Source: Streptomyces neyagawaensis (lineage in GTDB: Bacteria; Actinomycetota; Actinomycetes; Streptomycetales; Streptomycetaceae). Taken from it: a stretch of 63,002 nt of DNA. Shown one piece after another: positions 36,152 to 45,278 of the stretch. Under the pieces are notes generated by a model. That model was not told where the DNA came from. It made no database searches and saw nothing but the letters and a program-made list of their open reading frames with translations. Each line of letters starts with the position of its first letter. Within the stretch, counting starts at the first letter, position 1. The stretch is taken from NCBI RefSeq assembly GCF_023516595.1, contig NZ_JAMGBG010000084.1:1-63002 (forward strand). Direction: 5' to 3'. A program made the translations under genes and the position numbers.

Positions 36152-36723
36152 GCCGTCACCCCGCGCTCCTCCAGAGCCAGCTTCATCGACCGCAGGGCGT
36201 AGAACACCCGGGAGCGGACGGTTCCACTGGGGATGCCAAGCGTCTCGGCCGCCTCATTGACCGTACGCCCTTTGAAATAGGTCTCGACCAGGACTTCCCT
36301 GTGGGCAGGGGTCAGGTCGTCCAGCGCGTCCGACAGTGTCATCAGCCACAACGCCTTGTCGATCTCGTCCTCCGCGGGGATGACCTCCAGCGGCGACGGG
36401 TCGACCTCCTGCGGCCGGGCCTGCCGGCTGCGGTGGCCGTCGATGACGATGCGGCGTGCGACCGTCACCAGCCAGGGGCGTACCGATCCGGTCGCTCGAT
36501 TGAGCTGACCGGCGTTCTTCCAGGCCCTGATGAGAGTTTCCTGCACAACGTCCTCGGCGCGCTGACGGTCGCCCGCGACCAGACGCAGCACGTACGCGAG
36601 CAAGGGTCCAGCGTGCTCGCGGTACAGCGCGCGCATCAGCTCCTCGTCTGGCTCTGAGGGCTGCGACGCGCGATGTCGTGCCCTGTGCGGGCGGTCATCA
36701 GCCACAGCGGAATCCTTGCGCAC
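36148..36723 (-). CDS. sigU: ECF-type RNA polymerase sigma factor (SigU-like)
   Basis: A 191-residue ECF sigma factor: region 2 (about 27-95, ELMRALYREHAGPLLAYVLR, DVVQETLIRAWKN) and region 4 (about 128-180, LTPAHREVLVETYFKGRTVN, LGIPSGTVRSRVFYALRSMK). GTG 36723 has a perfect GGAGG five bases upstream. Followed by an overlapping anti-sigma gene. Position and partner fit S. coelicolor SigU/RsuA (SCO2954/2953, from memory), linked to envelope stress and secretion. Confidence 0.88.
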   Translation of the reverse strand: MRKDSAVADDRPHRARHRASQPSEPDEELMRALYREHAGPLLAYVLRLVAGDRQRAEDVVQETLIRAWKNAGQLNRATGSVRPWLVTVARRIVIDGHRSRQARPQEVDPSPLEVIPAEDEIDKALWLMTLSDALDDLTPAHREVLVETYFKGRTVNEAAETLGIPSGTVRSRVFYALRSMKLALEERGVTA

Positions 36724-37044
36724 GGCTACCTCCGGTGTCCGGGGGTTCCCCCAGTCGGTCGCTCACATCGGGATACGTAGGTAACCAGTTGTGTGTTCAG
36801 AGTTGAGCCACAACTTTCTCGATTAAACGTGGGGTTGGTGGGACCCCTGAGGGACAAGCGCGCCCAAACCGGCTTCAAAACGTGCGCCGGAGGGCGGGAA
36901 TTGTGAAGATGTGGATCTCGCGGTGTGAAAAACAGCACTGCTGCTTCTTTACGTGAGCGGGCCGGTTGCCCAACTGCTAGGCCGCTCAAGGGAGATGCTC
37001 AATCCGTCGCCAAGCGGGGGGAAGTGGGGCGGAAGGTACGCGAT
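36724..37044. other. Promoter region of the sigma operon, no gene seen
   Basis: About 320 bp. Contains an AGTTGTG/CACAACT inverted repeat (36787-36815), AT-richer DNA, and a hairpin TGAGCGG/CCGCTCA (36954-36988) that may end the CGNR gene transcript. No ECF-type autoregulatory promoter could be fixed with confidence. Confidence 0.4.
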
Positions 37045-37629
37045 CTACGCGCGTGACAGAGCCGCGCGGCGGCGATGCCGGGCCACGCGCTCACGGTTGC
37101 CGCAGATCTCGCTGGAGCACCAGCGACGCCGCCGGCCCCGGGACGTGTCGACGTACACGAGGGGGCAGTTGTCGCCGGCGCACTGGCGCAGGCTCGCGCA
37201 GGCGACGGGGTCGGTGAGCAACTCCACGGTGTCGCGGGCGACGACCGCGAGGAGGGCGGCGCGGTCAGGGGTGTGCGCGAGGGCGCGGGCGAGGACGCCG
37301 GTGTCCGTGCGGACGGCTCGGGGGGCGGGGGGCGCGGGTCTCGCCAGCTCGTTGATCCGGGCGAGGGAGGCGTCGTACGCGTCGGGGTCGGGCCGGGTGG
37401 TGGGGGACGCCGCGGGGTGGACCAACCCGGCTATGTGGCCGCGCAGTTCCCGGAAGGCTGGCAGCCAGTCGGGGGTGATGTGGTCGAGGGGGGTGTCCGC
37501 GGGGACGAGGGCGGCTGTGGTGATCCAACGGCGCAGGTGCGCGGGCGAGGTGAGTTGTTCCTCGGGGTGGGTGGTGGCGAGGAGGTCCAGGCAGAGATGG
37601 CCGCAGTCGAAGCGGGGGGTGTAGGACAT
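37045..37629 (-). CDS. CGNR zinc-finger protein (ABATE domain)
   Basis: A 194-residue protein with an N-terminal ABATE-type domain (FDCGHLCLDLLATTH) and a C-terminal CGNR finger: CAGDNCPLVYVDTSRGRRRR followed by WCSSEICGNRERVARHRRR, containing the name-giving Cys-Gly-Asn-Arg. These are stress-related putative transcription regulators in actinobacteria. It is a single gene, with repeat element copy 3 about 80 bp upstream of its start. Confidence 0.9.
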   Translation of the reverse strand: MSYTPRFDCGHLCLDLLATTHPEEQLTSPAHLRRWITTAALVPADTPLDHITPDWLPAFRELRGHIAGLVHPAASPTTRPDPDAYDASLARINELARPAPPAPRAVRTDTGVLARALAHTPDRAALLAVVARDTVELLTDPVACASLRQCAGDNCPLVYVDTSRGRRRRWCSSEICGNRERVARHRRRAALSRA

Positions 37630-37711
37630 GGGCCTGTCACCGCCTAGGGGTCACCGCGTCGGGGGGGCTCAGGTGTTCGTACCCGCTACGGTGCCGTGTC
37701 GCACTTGGCCG

Positions 37712-37977
37712 GGCGCCTGATAGCTCGGGGGTGCGCGGTTCGTTGGCGGGTGCGGGTGCGTTGTGGCTTGTCGCGCAGTTCCCCCCGCCCCTGAAAAGCG
37801 GCCGGGGCCGCGCCCCGTGCTTTTCAACGGCGCGCCGCGGGGACGAAGGCCGGGCCGCAGGCCCAAGCCTTCAGGGGCGCGGGGCGGTGACACATGCGGC
37901 TCCGCCGCGTGGGCGCGAGAAACCACACACCACCCGCACCCGCCAACGAACCGCGCACCCCCGAGCTATCAGGCGCC
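37712..37977. repeat. Inverted-repeat intergenic element, copy 3
   Basis: Longest copy (266 bp). Both ends read GGCGCCTGATAGCTCGGGGG outward. It contains a variant module GCGGCTCCGCCGCGTGGGCG in place of one GCAGTTCCCC arm. The right end overlaps the last codons of nnaR and supplies its TGA stop. Confidence 0.9.
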
Positions 37978-39126
37978 CGGCGCTCCATACTTCGTGTCGG
38001 CGGCCGGGTCCAGCGCCAGCCGGTACCCCCGTTTCACCACGGTCTGGATGAGCTTCGGCGCTCCCAACGCCGTGCGCAGGCGGGCCATCGCCGTCTCCAC
38101 GGCGTGTTCGTCGCGGCCCGCGCCGGGGAGGGCCTTGAGGAGTTCGGAGCGGGGGACGACCCAGCCGGGGCGGCGGCACAGCGAGCGGAGCAGGGACATG
38201 CCGGCGGGCGGGACGGGGCGCAGGGCGCCGTCGACCAGGACCGCGTGGCCGCGGATCTCCACGCGGTGACCGGCGAGGGGCAGGGTGCGGGCGCGGGACG
38301 GGAGTTCCTGGCAGAGGAGTTGGACGAGGGGGCCGAGGCGGAACCGTTCGGGCTGGACGGTGTCGATGCCGTGGGCCTGGAGGGGAAGGGCCGTCACCGG
38401 GCCGACGCAGGCGGGGAGGACGTCGTGGTGGAGGGCGTTCAGCAGTTCCGGGAGGAGCCCCTTGGTCTCGGCGCGGGACAGCAGTGAGGCCGCGGCGGGC
38501 GCGCTGGTGAAGGTGAGGGCGTCGAGGCCGCGTCCGACGGTCGCTTCGAGGAGGCGGTCGACCGGGGTGAGGTCCTCCGGCGGCAGCCAGCGGTAGACGG
38601 GGACGCCGACGACCTCCGCTCCGGCGGCCCGCAGCGACTCCACGAAGCCGGGGAGGGGTTCGCCGTGGAGCTGGACGGCGATGCGGCGGCCCTCGACACC
38701 GTGCTCCAGCAGCCGGTCCAGTACCTCCGCCATCGATTCGGAGGAGGGGGACCACTCCTCGGTGAGGCCCGCGGCGCGCACCGCGCCCTTCACCTTCGGT
38801 CCGCGCGCGAGGACCTCGACGCCCCGGAGACGGTCCAGGAGGGCCTCGCCGAGGCCCCAGCCGTCGGCCGCCTCGATCCAGCCGCGGAAACCGATGGCGG
38901 TGGTCGCCACCACGATGTCGGGTGCCTGGGCGAGGAGGTCCTTGGTGGCGGCGAGCAGCTCGCTGTCGTCGGAGAGCGGCACGATGCGGAGGGCCGGCGC
39001 GTGGAGGACGGACGCTCCGCGACGCTGGAGCAGGGCCCCCAGTTCGTCGGCGCGGCGCGCGGCTGTCACGCCCACCGTGAACCCCGCCAGGGGGCCGTGG
39101 TCTGGTCGCTGCTGTTCGTCGTACAT
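37969..39126 (-). CDS. nnaR: Nitrate/nitrite assimilation regulator NnaR (HemD-like plus winged helix)
   Basis: A 385-residue fusion: a uroporphyrinogen-III-synthase-like domain (about 12-265, GFTVGVTAARRADELGALLQ, TSAPAAASLLSRAE) and a C-terminal OmpR-type winged helix (about 290-372, LVDGALRPVPPAGMSLLRSL, VETAMARLRTALG, VVKRGYRLALD). In S. coelicolor NnaR works with GlnR to activate nitrate and nitrite assimilation genes. It lies directly downstream of narK on the same strand, fitting that role. Its stop codon is inside repeat copy 3. Confidence 0.9.
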   Translation of the reverse strand: MYDEQQRPDHGPLAGFTVGVTAARRADELGALLQRRGASVLHAPALRIVPLSDDSELLAATKDLLAQAPDIVVATTAIGFRGWIEAADGWGLGEALLDRLRGVEVLARGPKVKGAVRAAGLTEEWSPSSESMAEVLDRLLEHGVEGRRIAVQLHGEPLPGFVESLRAAGAEVVGVPVYRWLPPEDLTPVDRLLEATVGRGLDALTFTSAPAAASLLSRAETKGLLPELLNALHHDVLPACVGPVTALPLQAHGIDTVQPERFRLGPLVQLLCQELPSRARTLPLAGHRVEIRGHAVLVDGALRPVPPAGMSLLRSLCRRPGWVVPRSELLKALPGAGRDEHAVETAMARLRTALGAPKLIQTVVKRGYRLALDPAADTKYGAPGA

Positions 39127-39180
39127 GGTTCTCGTCCCGCCCGAGTCGTAGTACCTGGCTCTGGCACCTACATGCCGAAC

Positions 39181-39208
39181 GAGCCTGTCAACGCTGCGTG
39201 ACAGGCTC
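39181..39208 (-). terminator. Hairpin between narK and nnaR
   Basis: GAGCCTGTCA and TGACAGGCTC form a perfect 10-bp stem with an 8-base loop. It may attenuate read-through from narK or act as an operator in the nnaR leader. Confidence 0.55.
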
Positions 39209-39262
39209 GGTTCGGGTTGATGTCGCTGGTGTTACGTCGCACGTGTCACGCCATGGGTGATG

Positions 39263-40645
39263 TCACACCTCGGCGTAGCTGAGCTGCGGCTTCTTCTCCG
39301 TCTCGGCCGTCGCCGTGACCGTCGTGGTGGCCGGCCGGCGAAGGTATACGGCCCAGGTAACCGCGAAGCACAGCCCGTAGAAGGCGAGGAAGCTGACGAA
39401 GGCGCCGGTGCCGGAGCCGACCGTGAGGAAGGACTGACGGAAGGCCAGGTTGATCCCGAGGCCGCCGAGCGCGCCCACCGCGCCGATGATGCCCATGGTG
39501 GCGCCGGAGAGACGGCGTCCGTAGGCCGCGGCCTCCTCTCCCCGCAACCCCTTGGCGAGGGCCTTGGCCTGGAAGATGCCCGGGATCATCTTGAAGGTGG
39601 AGCCGTTGCCGATTCCGGTGAGGACGAAGAGCGCGATGAACGCCACGGTGAACAGCGGCAGCGACTTCTGCATGGAGGCGACGACGATGACACCGGTGGC
39701 GCCGGCCATGGCGACATAGTTCCACAGCGTGATCTTCGCGCCGCCGTACTTGTCGGCGAGGGCGCCGCCCACGGGGCGGATCAGCGAGCCGAGCAGGGGG
39801 CCGATGAAGGTGACGTACGCGGACTGCAGGGGCGTACGGCCGAACTGGGTCTGCAGGACGAGGCCGAAGGCGAAGCTGTAGCCGATGAAGGAGCCGAAGG
39901 TGCCGATGTAGAGGAAGGACATGATCCAGGTGTGGGCGTCCTTGACGGCTTCCTTGGCGGCGCCGGTGTCGTTCTTCAGCTCGGCGATGTTGTCCATCCT
40001 GAGCCAGGCGAGGACCGCGGCGAGGACGATGAACGGGATGTAGATCCCGAGCAGGACGCGCGGGCCGCCGCTGGCGCCGATGACGGCGAGACCGACGAGC
40101 TGCACGACCGGGACGCCGATGTTGCCGCCGCCCGCGTTGAGGCCGAGCGCCCAGCCCTTCTTCCTCAGGGGGAAGAAGGCGTTGATGTTGGTCATGGAGG
40201 AGGCGAAGTTGCCGCCGCCGATGCCGGCGAGCATCGCGCAGATCAGGAACGTGTTGAACGAGGTTCCCGGCTCCATCACCGCGAAGGCGGCGACGGTCGG
40301 GATGAGCAGCAGGCTCGCCGAGACGACCGTCCAGTTGCGTCCGCCGAAGATCGCCACCGCGAAGGTGTACGGGACGCGCACGATGGCGCCGACCAGGGTG
40401 GCCATCGACACGATGAAGAACTTGTCGGCCGGGGTGAGCCCGTACTCGGGGCCCATGAAGAGGACCATCACCGACCAGACGGTCCAGATGGAGAAGCCGA
40501 TGTGCTCGGAGAGGATCGAGAAGATCAGGTTGCGGCGGGCGACCTTCTCGCCGGTCTCGTTCCAGAAGGTCTCGTCCTCCGGATCCCAGTGCTGGATCCA
40601 GCGGCCTCCCCTACTGGCAGCGGGGGCTGTGCTCGGGGCTGTCAT
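39263..40645 (-). CDS. narK: Nitrate/nitrite MFS transporter
   Basis: A 460-residue, 12-helix NarK-family transporter. The nitrate signature is GGGNFASSMTNINAFFP, a second motif is LNAGGGNIGVPVVQLVGLAV, and the substrate-binding Arg is likely in RVPYTFAVAIFGGRN. ATG 40645 has GGAGG upstream. It exchanges or imports nitrate/nitrite and sits upstream of nnaR. A GlnR-like half site is in the promoter. Confidence 0.94.
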   Translation of the reverse strand: MTAPSTAPAASRGGRWIQHWDPEDETFWNETGEKVARRNLIFSILSEHIGFSIWTVWSVMVLFMGPEYGLTPADKFFIVSMATLVGAIVRVPYTFAVAIFGGRNWTVVSASLLLIPTVAAFAVMEPGTSFNTFLICAMLAGIGGGNFASSMTNINAFFPLRKKGWALGLNAGGGNIGVPVVQLVGLAVIGASGGPRVLLGIYIPFIVLAAVLAWLRMDNIAELKNDTGAAKEAVKDAHTWIMSFLYIGTFGSFIGYSFAFGLVLQTQFGRTPLQSAYVTFIGPLLGSLIRPVGGALADKYGGAKITLWNYVAMAGATGVIVVASMQKSLPLFTVAFIALFVLTGIGNGSTFKMIPGIFQAKALAKGLRGEEAAAYGRRLSGATMGIIGAVGALGGLGINLAFRQSFLTVGSGTGAFVSFLAFYGLCFAVTWAVYLRRPATTTVTATAETEKKPQLSYAEV

Positions 40646-40717
40646 GACGCCTCCACGGTTCTCCGGGCTCGGACTTGCTGGGGGGATGGCTTATGCGTCC
40701 GAAGGTAGGGAGGGCGC

Positions 40718-40733
40718 GTTTCCGTGCTGTGGC
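40718..40733 (-). promoter_or_regulatory. GlnR-type half box before narK
   Basis: On the minus strand GCCAC-n6-GAAAC, matching 9 of the 10 bases of the GTnAC-n6-GAAAC consensus once n is ignored, about 75-90 bp before narK. Only one half box is clear. Confidence 0.4.
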
Positions 40734-40826
40734 ACCGGGTGACCGCAAGGGAACTTTGCTCTCACGCCGCCGTGGGCCCGCCGGTGAGGAAAGCGCTCAC
40801 CCGGCCGGGCCCCGCGGCGGACCCGC

Positions 40827-42575
40827 TCAGTCAGCCACAACCCCCAGTGCCCCGTCCAGATAGAGCTTGCGGCAGCCCCTGCGCTGGACCTTCCCGCTGG
40901 TGGTGCGGGGCAGGGCGCCCCTGCGTATCACCACGACCTCGTCGACCCGCAGCCGCTGTCCGTCGTGCACGGCTGCCCCGACCCGTTCGCGCAGCTCGCC
41001 CGCCCCGACCTCGCGGAGGACCCTTCCGTCGGTCTCGACGACCACCACCAGCCGTTCCCGCTCCCCGTCGTCCACGGAGAACGCCGCGGCGCAGTTCGGC
41101 CGCAGCCCCGGTACCGCCGACTCCGCGGACAGCTCGATGTCCTGGGGGTAGAAGTTGCGACCGTTGCGGATGATGACGTCCTTCAGGCGTCCCGCGACGA
41201 ACAGTTCCCCTTCGTGGAGGAAGCCCAGGTCGCCCGTACGGAGACAGGAGGCCGCGCCGCTCTCGCCGGCGACGCGGCCCCCGAACGCCTCCTGGGTCTC
41301 CTGCGGGCGTTCCCGGTAGCCGAGGGCGACGCACGGGCCGTTGATCCAGATCTCGCCCAGGCGGCCGGGTTCGCGGGGGGTGCGGGTGACCGGGTCGACC
41401 ACGCGGACACGGGTGGTCGCCGAGGGGAAGCCGGAGCCGACCAGCGGCTGGGCGTCGGGCGCCGTCTCCCCCACGATCTCCAGGCGGCCGTCCTTGAGAG
41501 CCGTCGAGGACACCCACAGCACGGTCGGCGGCCGGTCCGCGGGGCTCGCCGTCGCCTTGAGGGTGTTCTCGGCCAGACCGTAGCCGGGGGTCATGGCCTC
41601 GGGGGCGAACCCGTACGGGGCGAACGTCTCGGTGAAGTCCCGCACCGCCCGCCAGCGCACCGGTTCGGCCCCGTTCGCCGCGACCCGCCACGAGGAGAGG
41701 TCCAGGTCGACGTCCCCGGCGTCGCGCAGGGCGCTCACGCACAGCTCGTAGGCGAAGCTCGGTGCGGCGGCGTGGGTGCCCCGGTAGGTGGAGAGGGCCT
41801 CCAGCCAACGCAGCGGGCGGCGGATGAAGGCGGCCGGCTCCATGAGGTAGGCGGGGATGCCGGAGCACAGGGGCAGCAGGACGCCGAACAGCATGCCCAT
41901 GTCGTGGAAGAGGGGCAGCCAGGACACGACGACGCCGTCGCGGCCGGTGGGCCAGATGTCCTCGGTCTCGGAGACGTTGGCGAGGAAGTTGGCGTGGGAG
42001 ACCATCACGCCCTTGGGGTCTCCGGTGGAGCCGGAGGTGTACTGCAGCAGGGCGATGTCGTCGGGGAGCGGGGCGGGGCCGTTCCAGTCGACGGGGGTGG
42101 CGGGCAGGGCCTCGGTGTCGACGAGGGTGAGGCCGGCCAGTTCGGGGAGGTCGGCGAACTGCCGCTCCAGGTCGGCCTTGAGGGCCGCGGTGGTGAGGAC
42201 GGTGGTGGTGCCCGCGTCGTCGGCGATCCGGCGCAGTCGCTGGACGCCGCGCCGACGGGTGGGGACCTGGACGGGGGCGGCGGCGACCCGGGCGTACATG
42301 CAGCCCAGCAGCGACCGGATGAACTCCAGGCCCGAGGGATACAGGAGCAGGGCGCTGTCGCCCGCTTCGAGGCCGGCCGCCGCGAGGGCCGCGGCCCGGG
42401 TGTGGGCGTCGGTCTCGAGCTGTCGGTAGGTGAGGGAGCCGTCGGGGGTCTCGCCCTCGCGGAGGTGGATGTACGCGATCTCGTCGGGCTGTCTGACGCT
42501 GCGCAGGTGCAGGGCCTCGGTCACCGTGGTGACGAAGGTGGCGCTGGGCGGGATGAGCGTGCCGGCAAGAGCCAT
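40827..42575 (-). CDS. Fatty acyl-AMP ligase (FAAL)
   Basis: A 582-residue adenylate-forming enzyme. The P-loop is LLQYTSGSTGDPKGVMVSHA; FAAL-type blocks follow (SWLPLFHDMGMLFGVLLPLC, APSFAYELCV, GYGLAENTLKA). The hinge region is RTGDLGFLHEGELFVAGRLK, with RNGRNFYPQDIE and a C-terminal TTSGKVQR lysine. FAALs activate fatty acids as acyl-AMP for carrier proteins in lipopeptide or polyketide synthesis. No acyl carrier protein or synthase gene is beside it in the window. ATG 42575 has AAAGGA upstream. Confidence 0.92.
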   Translation of the reverse strand: MALAGTLIPPSATFVTTVTEALHLRSVRQPDEIAYIHLREGETPDGSLTYRQLETDAHTRAAALAAAGLEAGDSALLLYPSGLEFIRSLLGCMYARVAAAPVQVPTRRRGVQRLRRIADDAGTTTVLTTAALKADLERQFADLPELAGLTLVDTEALPATPVDWNGPAPLPDDIALLQYTSGSTGDPKGVMVSHANFLANVSETEDIWPTGRDGVVVSWLPLFHDMGMLFGVLLPLCSGIPAYLMEPAAFIRRPLRWLEALSTYRGTHAAAPSFAYELCVSALRDAGDVDLDLSSWRVAANGAEPVRWRAVRDFTETFAPYGFAPEAMTPGYGLAENTLKATASPADRPPTVLWVSSTALKDGRLEIVGETAPDAQPLVGSGFPSATTRVRVVDPVTRTPREPGRLGEIWINGPCVALGYRERPQETQEAFGGRVAGESGAASCLRTGDLGFLHEGELFVAGRLKDVIIRNGRNFYPQDIELSAESAVPGLRPNCAAAFSVDDGERERLVVVVETDGRVLREVGAGELRERVGAAVHDGQRLRVDEVVVIRRGALPRTTSGKVQRRGCRKLYLDGALGVVAD

Positions 42576-42674
42576 GGTGATGGTCCTTTTCTTCGGTCGT
42601 GATGAGGTGCGACTTCAGGAAGGGACCGCGACGGTGGGGGTCGGGAGGGGGGCCGAGGCGTTCGCGGGGAGAGG

Positions 42675-42713
42675 GGCCCCGCCCGGCGGCCTGGGGAGCC
42701 GCCGGACGGGGCC
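42675..42713 (-). terminator. Terminator hairpin after MMPL gene
   Basis: GGCCCCGCCCGGCGGC pairs with GCCGCCGGACGGGGCC (16 bp with one mismatch) just after the MMPL stop. Confidence 0.7.
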
Positions 42714-42727
42714 GTCGTTGCGGTGGG

Positions 42728-44962
42728 TCAGTCCACGAGGGACGGTTCGCGCCGGCGCTGGCGCGGGACCGCCCCGCGCCGGCCGGTGGCGAGCTTGGCG
42801 CCCTCGACGTCCATGTCGGGCAGGACGGCGTCCAGCCAGCGGGGCAGCCACCAGGCGGAGCGGCCGAGGAGGGCGAGGACGGCGGGCACGATGGCCATCC
42901 GGACGACGAAGGCGTCGAAGAGGACGGCGACGGCGAGACCGAAGCCGATCATCTTGACGAAGTCGTTGGCGTCGAGGATGAAGCCGGAGAAGACGCTCGC
43001 CATGATGATCGCGGCGGCGGCGACCACCCGGCCGCCGTGCCGGAAGCCGGTGACGACCGCCTCGCCGGGGTGCTCGCCGTGGACGAAGGCCTCGCGCATC
43101 CGGGTGACGAGGAAGACCTCGTAGTCCATGGCGAGACCGAAGACGACGCCGATCATGAAGATCGGCATGGTGCTCATGATCGGTCCGGGCTGGTCGATGC
43201 CGAAGACGTCCTTGAGCCAGCCCCACTGGAAGACGGCCACGACGGCGCCGAGTGCCGCGGTCACCGACAGCAGGAACCCGAGGGCCGCCTTCAGCGGGAC
43301 CAGGACCGAGCGGAAGACGAGGACGAGCAGGACGAAGGCGAGTCCGACGACGAGGCCCAGGTAGGGGACCATCGCGTCGTCGAGGGTCTCGGAGAAGTCG
43401 ATGAACAGGGCGGTCTGGCCGGTGACCAGGACGGTCGCGCCGATCTCCTTCTCGAATCCGCCTGCGGCGGCGCGCAGGGAGTGGACCAGCTTCTCGGTCT
43501 TCGCGTCGGTCGGGCCGGTCGTCGGGATGACGTTGACCATCGCCGTGTCGCCCGCCTTGTTGACGGTGGCGGGGCTGACGGAGGCGACACCGGGCCGGTC
43601 GGCGAGGTCCTTGCCGACGCGCTCGGCGGCGGCCTTGGCGTCCTTGGCCTCGACGGTCAGGAGCAGCGGGCCGTTGAAGCCGGCGCCGAAGGAGTCCGAC
43701 AGCATGTCGTACGCCTTGCGCTGGGTGGTGTCCTCGGCCATCGTGCCCTCGCCGGGCAGCCCCAGCTCCAGGCTCGCCGCCGGAACGGCGAGGGTGCCGA
43801 GGCCGATGACGCCGAGGAGCAGGACGGCGACCGGGTGGCGCAGCACCCAGCCGGCCCAGCGGGAGCCGAGGTTGGGCCGGGCCTTGGCGGCGCGCTTGGC
43901 TGCCTTGCGCTGCTGGCGGGCGCTGAGTGGCTTGCCGGAGATCTTCTTGCGCTCGCGGCGGGGCAGCGACTTGAAGGGGGCGTAGCCGAGGAGCGCCGGG
44001 ACGAAGGTGATGGCGATGAGCACGGCGACGGCGACCGTGCCGGCCGCGGCGAGACCCATCTTGGTGAGCATCGGGATGTTGACGACGGCGAGGCCGGCGA
44101 GGGCGACGATGACGGTCAGGCCCGCGAAGACGACGGCGGATCCCGCGGTACCGATGGCGCGTCCGGCGGCCTCCTCGCGGTCCCGGCCCTCCAGCATCTC
44201 GGAGCGGTAGCGGGAGATGATGAACAGGGCGTAGTCGATGCCGACGGCCAGGCCGATCATCAGGGCCAGGGTGGAGGTCGTGCTGGACAGGCCGAGGGTG
44301 GAGCCGAGAGCCGTGATGCCGCAGATGCCGACGCCGACACCGATGACGGCGGTCAGCAGGGACATGCCGGCGGCGACCATCGAGCCGAAGGTCAGCAGCA
44401 GGACGACGGCGGAGACCAGGATGCCGAGGGACTCGGCGTTGTTCTTGGCGGCCTCCACGGCGACGGCGTCACCGCCCGCCTCGACGGTCAGTCCGCTCTT
44501 GCGGGCGTCGGCCGTGGCCTCGGTGAGGGCGTCCTTCGCCTTGTCGGTCAGCTCGGTGGCGGCGACCTCGTAGAGGACGGTCGCGTAGGCGGTGGTGCCG
44601 TCCTTGCTGACGGCTCCCGCCTGGTAGGGGTCGGCGACGCCCTTGACCAGGGGCGCCTTGGCGAGGTCGGCGAGGAGCTGCTCGACCTTGGCCTTCTGGG
44701 CGGGGTCGGAGACCTTGCCCTCGGGGGCGCGGACGACCACGCGGGCGGTGGCGCCGTCCGCGCTCGCGTCCGGGAAGCGCTCCTTGAGCAGGTCGAAGGC
44801 CTTCTGTGACTCGGTGCCCGGCATCGAGAAGGTGTCGGCGGGCGGCGCGGGCGCGGCGGAGGCGGCATAGCCCACGCCGACCAGGATCAGCAGCCACAAC
44901 AGTGTTGTCCGGCCTCGCCGTCGGAAGGCGAGTCGGCCCAGTTTGTAGAGGAACGTAGCCAC
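42728..44962 (-). CDS. MMPL family RND transporter
   Basis: A 744-residue membrane protein with the duplicated RND/MMPL plan: helix 1, a periplasmic-type loop, five helices, then the same again. The two signature blocks are AVGIDYALFIISRYRSEML and AMDYEVFLVTRMREAF. MMPL proteins export lipids, glycolipids or lipopeptides. GTG 44962 has GGGAG upstream. It lies next to a FAAL gene (same strand) and is divergent from an acyltransferase gene across a 316-bp gap with two palindromic operators. Confidence 0.93.
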   Translation of the reverse strand: MATFLYKLGRLAFRRRGRTTLLWLLILVGVGYAASAAPAPPADTFSMPGTESQKAFDLLKERFPDASADGATARVVVRAPEGKVSDPAQKAKVEQLLADLAKAPLVKGVADPYQAGAVSKDGTTAYATVLYEVAATELTDKAKDALTEATADARKSGLTVEAGGDAVAVEAAKNNAESLGILVSAVVLLLTFGSMVAAGMSLLTAVIGVGVGICGITALGSTLGLSSTTSTLALMIGLAVGIDYALFIISRYRSEMLEGRDREEAAGRAIGTAGSAVVFAGLTVIVALAGLAVVNIPMLTKMGLAAAGTVAVAVLIAITFVPALLGYAPFKSLPRRERKKISGKPLSARQQRKAAKRAAKARPNLGSRWAGWVLRHPVAVLLLGVIGLGTLAVPAASLELGLPGEGTMAEDTTQRKAYDMLSDSFGAGFNGPLLLTVEAKDAKAAAERVGKDLADRPGVASVSPATVNKAGDTAMVNVIPTTGPTDAKTEKLVHSLRAAAGGFEKEIGATVLVTGQTALFIDFSETLDDAMVPYLGLVVGLAFVLLVLVFRSVLVPLKAALGFLLSVTAALGAVVAVFQWGWLKDVFGIDQPGPIMSTMPIFMIGVVFGLAMDYEVFLVTRMREAFVHGEHPGEAVVTGFRHGGRVVAAAAIIMASVFSGFILDANDFVKMIGFGLAVAVLFDAFVVRMAIVPAVLALLGRSAWWLPRWLDAVLPDMDVEGAKLATGRRGAVPRQRRREPSLVD

Positions 44963-45038
44963 GGCGAAGGGGACTCCCGTCGGGTTCGCTGGGTGGGGGG
45001 TCGGAAACTCCGAAACTCCGAAAACTCAGCCACCTTAA

Positions 45039-45058
45039 CAAACCGCTTGAGCGGTTTG
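45039..45058. promoter_or_regulatory. Palindromic operator A
   Basis: CAAACCGCTTGAGCGGTTTG: 9-bp perfect arms with a 2-bp centre, typical of a TetR-family site, 77 bp before the MMPL start. Confidence 0.75.
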
Positions 45059-45205
45059 GTCATTTCAGAGGAGTGCGCGGATCGGACACTTGAACATCCG
45101 CCCACCTTCGGGCAGTTGGGTTCTACCGCAGATGGCCAGGCCAGAGCACTCAGGCGAGGTCCATGGCGGGAGCGGAGGGCGAACGACCACTTTTCGCCAA
45201 TCTGG

Positions 45206-45225
45206 AAAACCGCGTGAGCGGTTTG
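45206..45225. promoter_or_regulatory. Palindromic operator B
   Basis: AAAACCGCGTGAGCGGTTTG, 18 of 20 bases as in operator A, 54 bp before the acyltransferase start. Confidence 0.7.
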
Positions 45226-45278
45226 TTAGCGTCCCGGCCAACGTCAGCTCCGCCCTACCGAACGAGAGGCCCTTCGCC

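Larger units (their letters stand above)
44963..45278. promoter_or_regulatory. Divergent control region MMPL / acyltransferase
   Basis: 316 bp containing operator palindromes at 45039 and 45206 and a GAAACTC triple direct repeat (45003-45026) close to the MMPL start. No gene seen. Confidence 0.6.
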
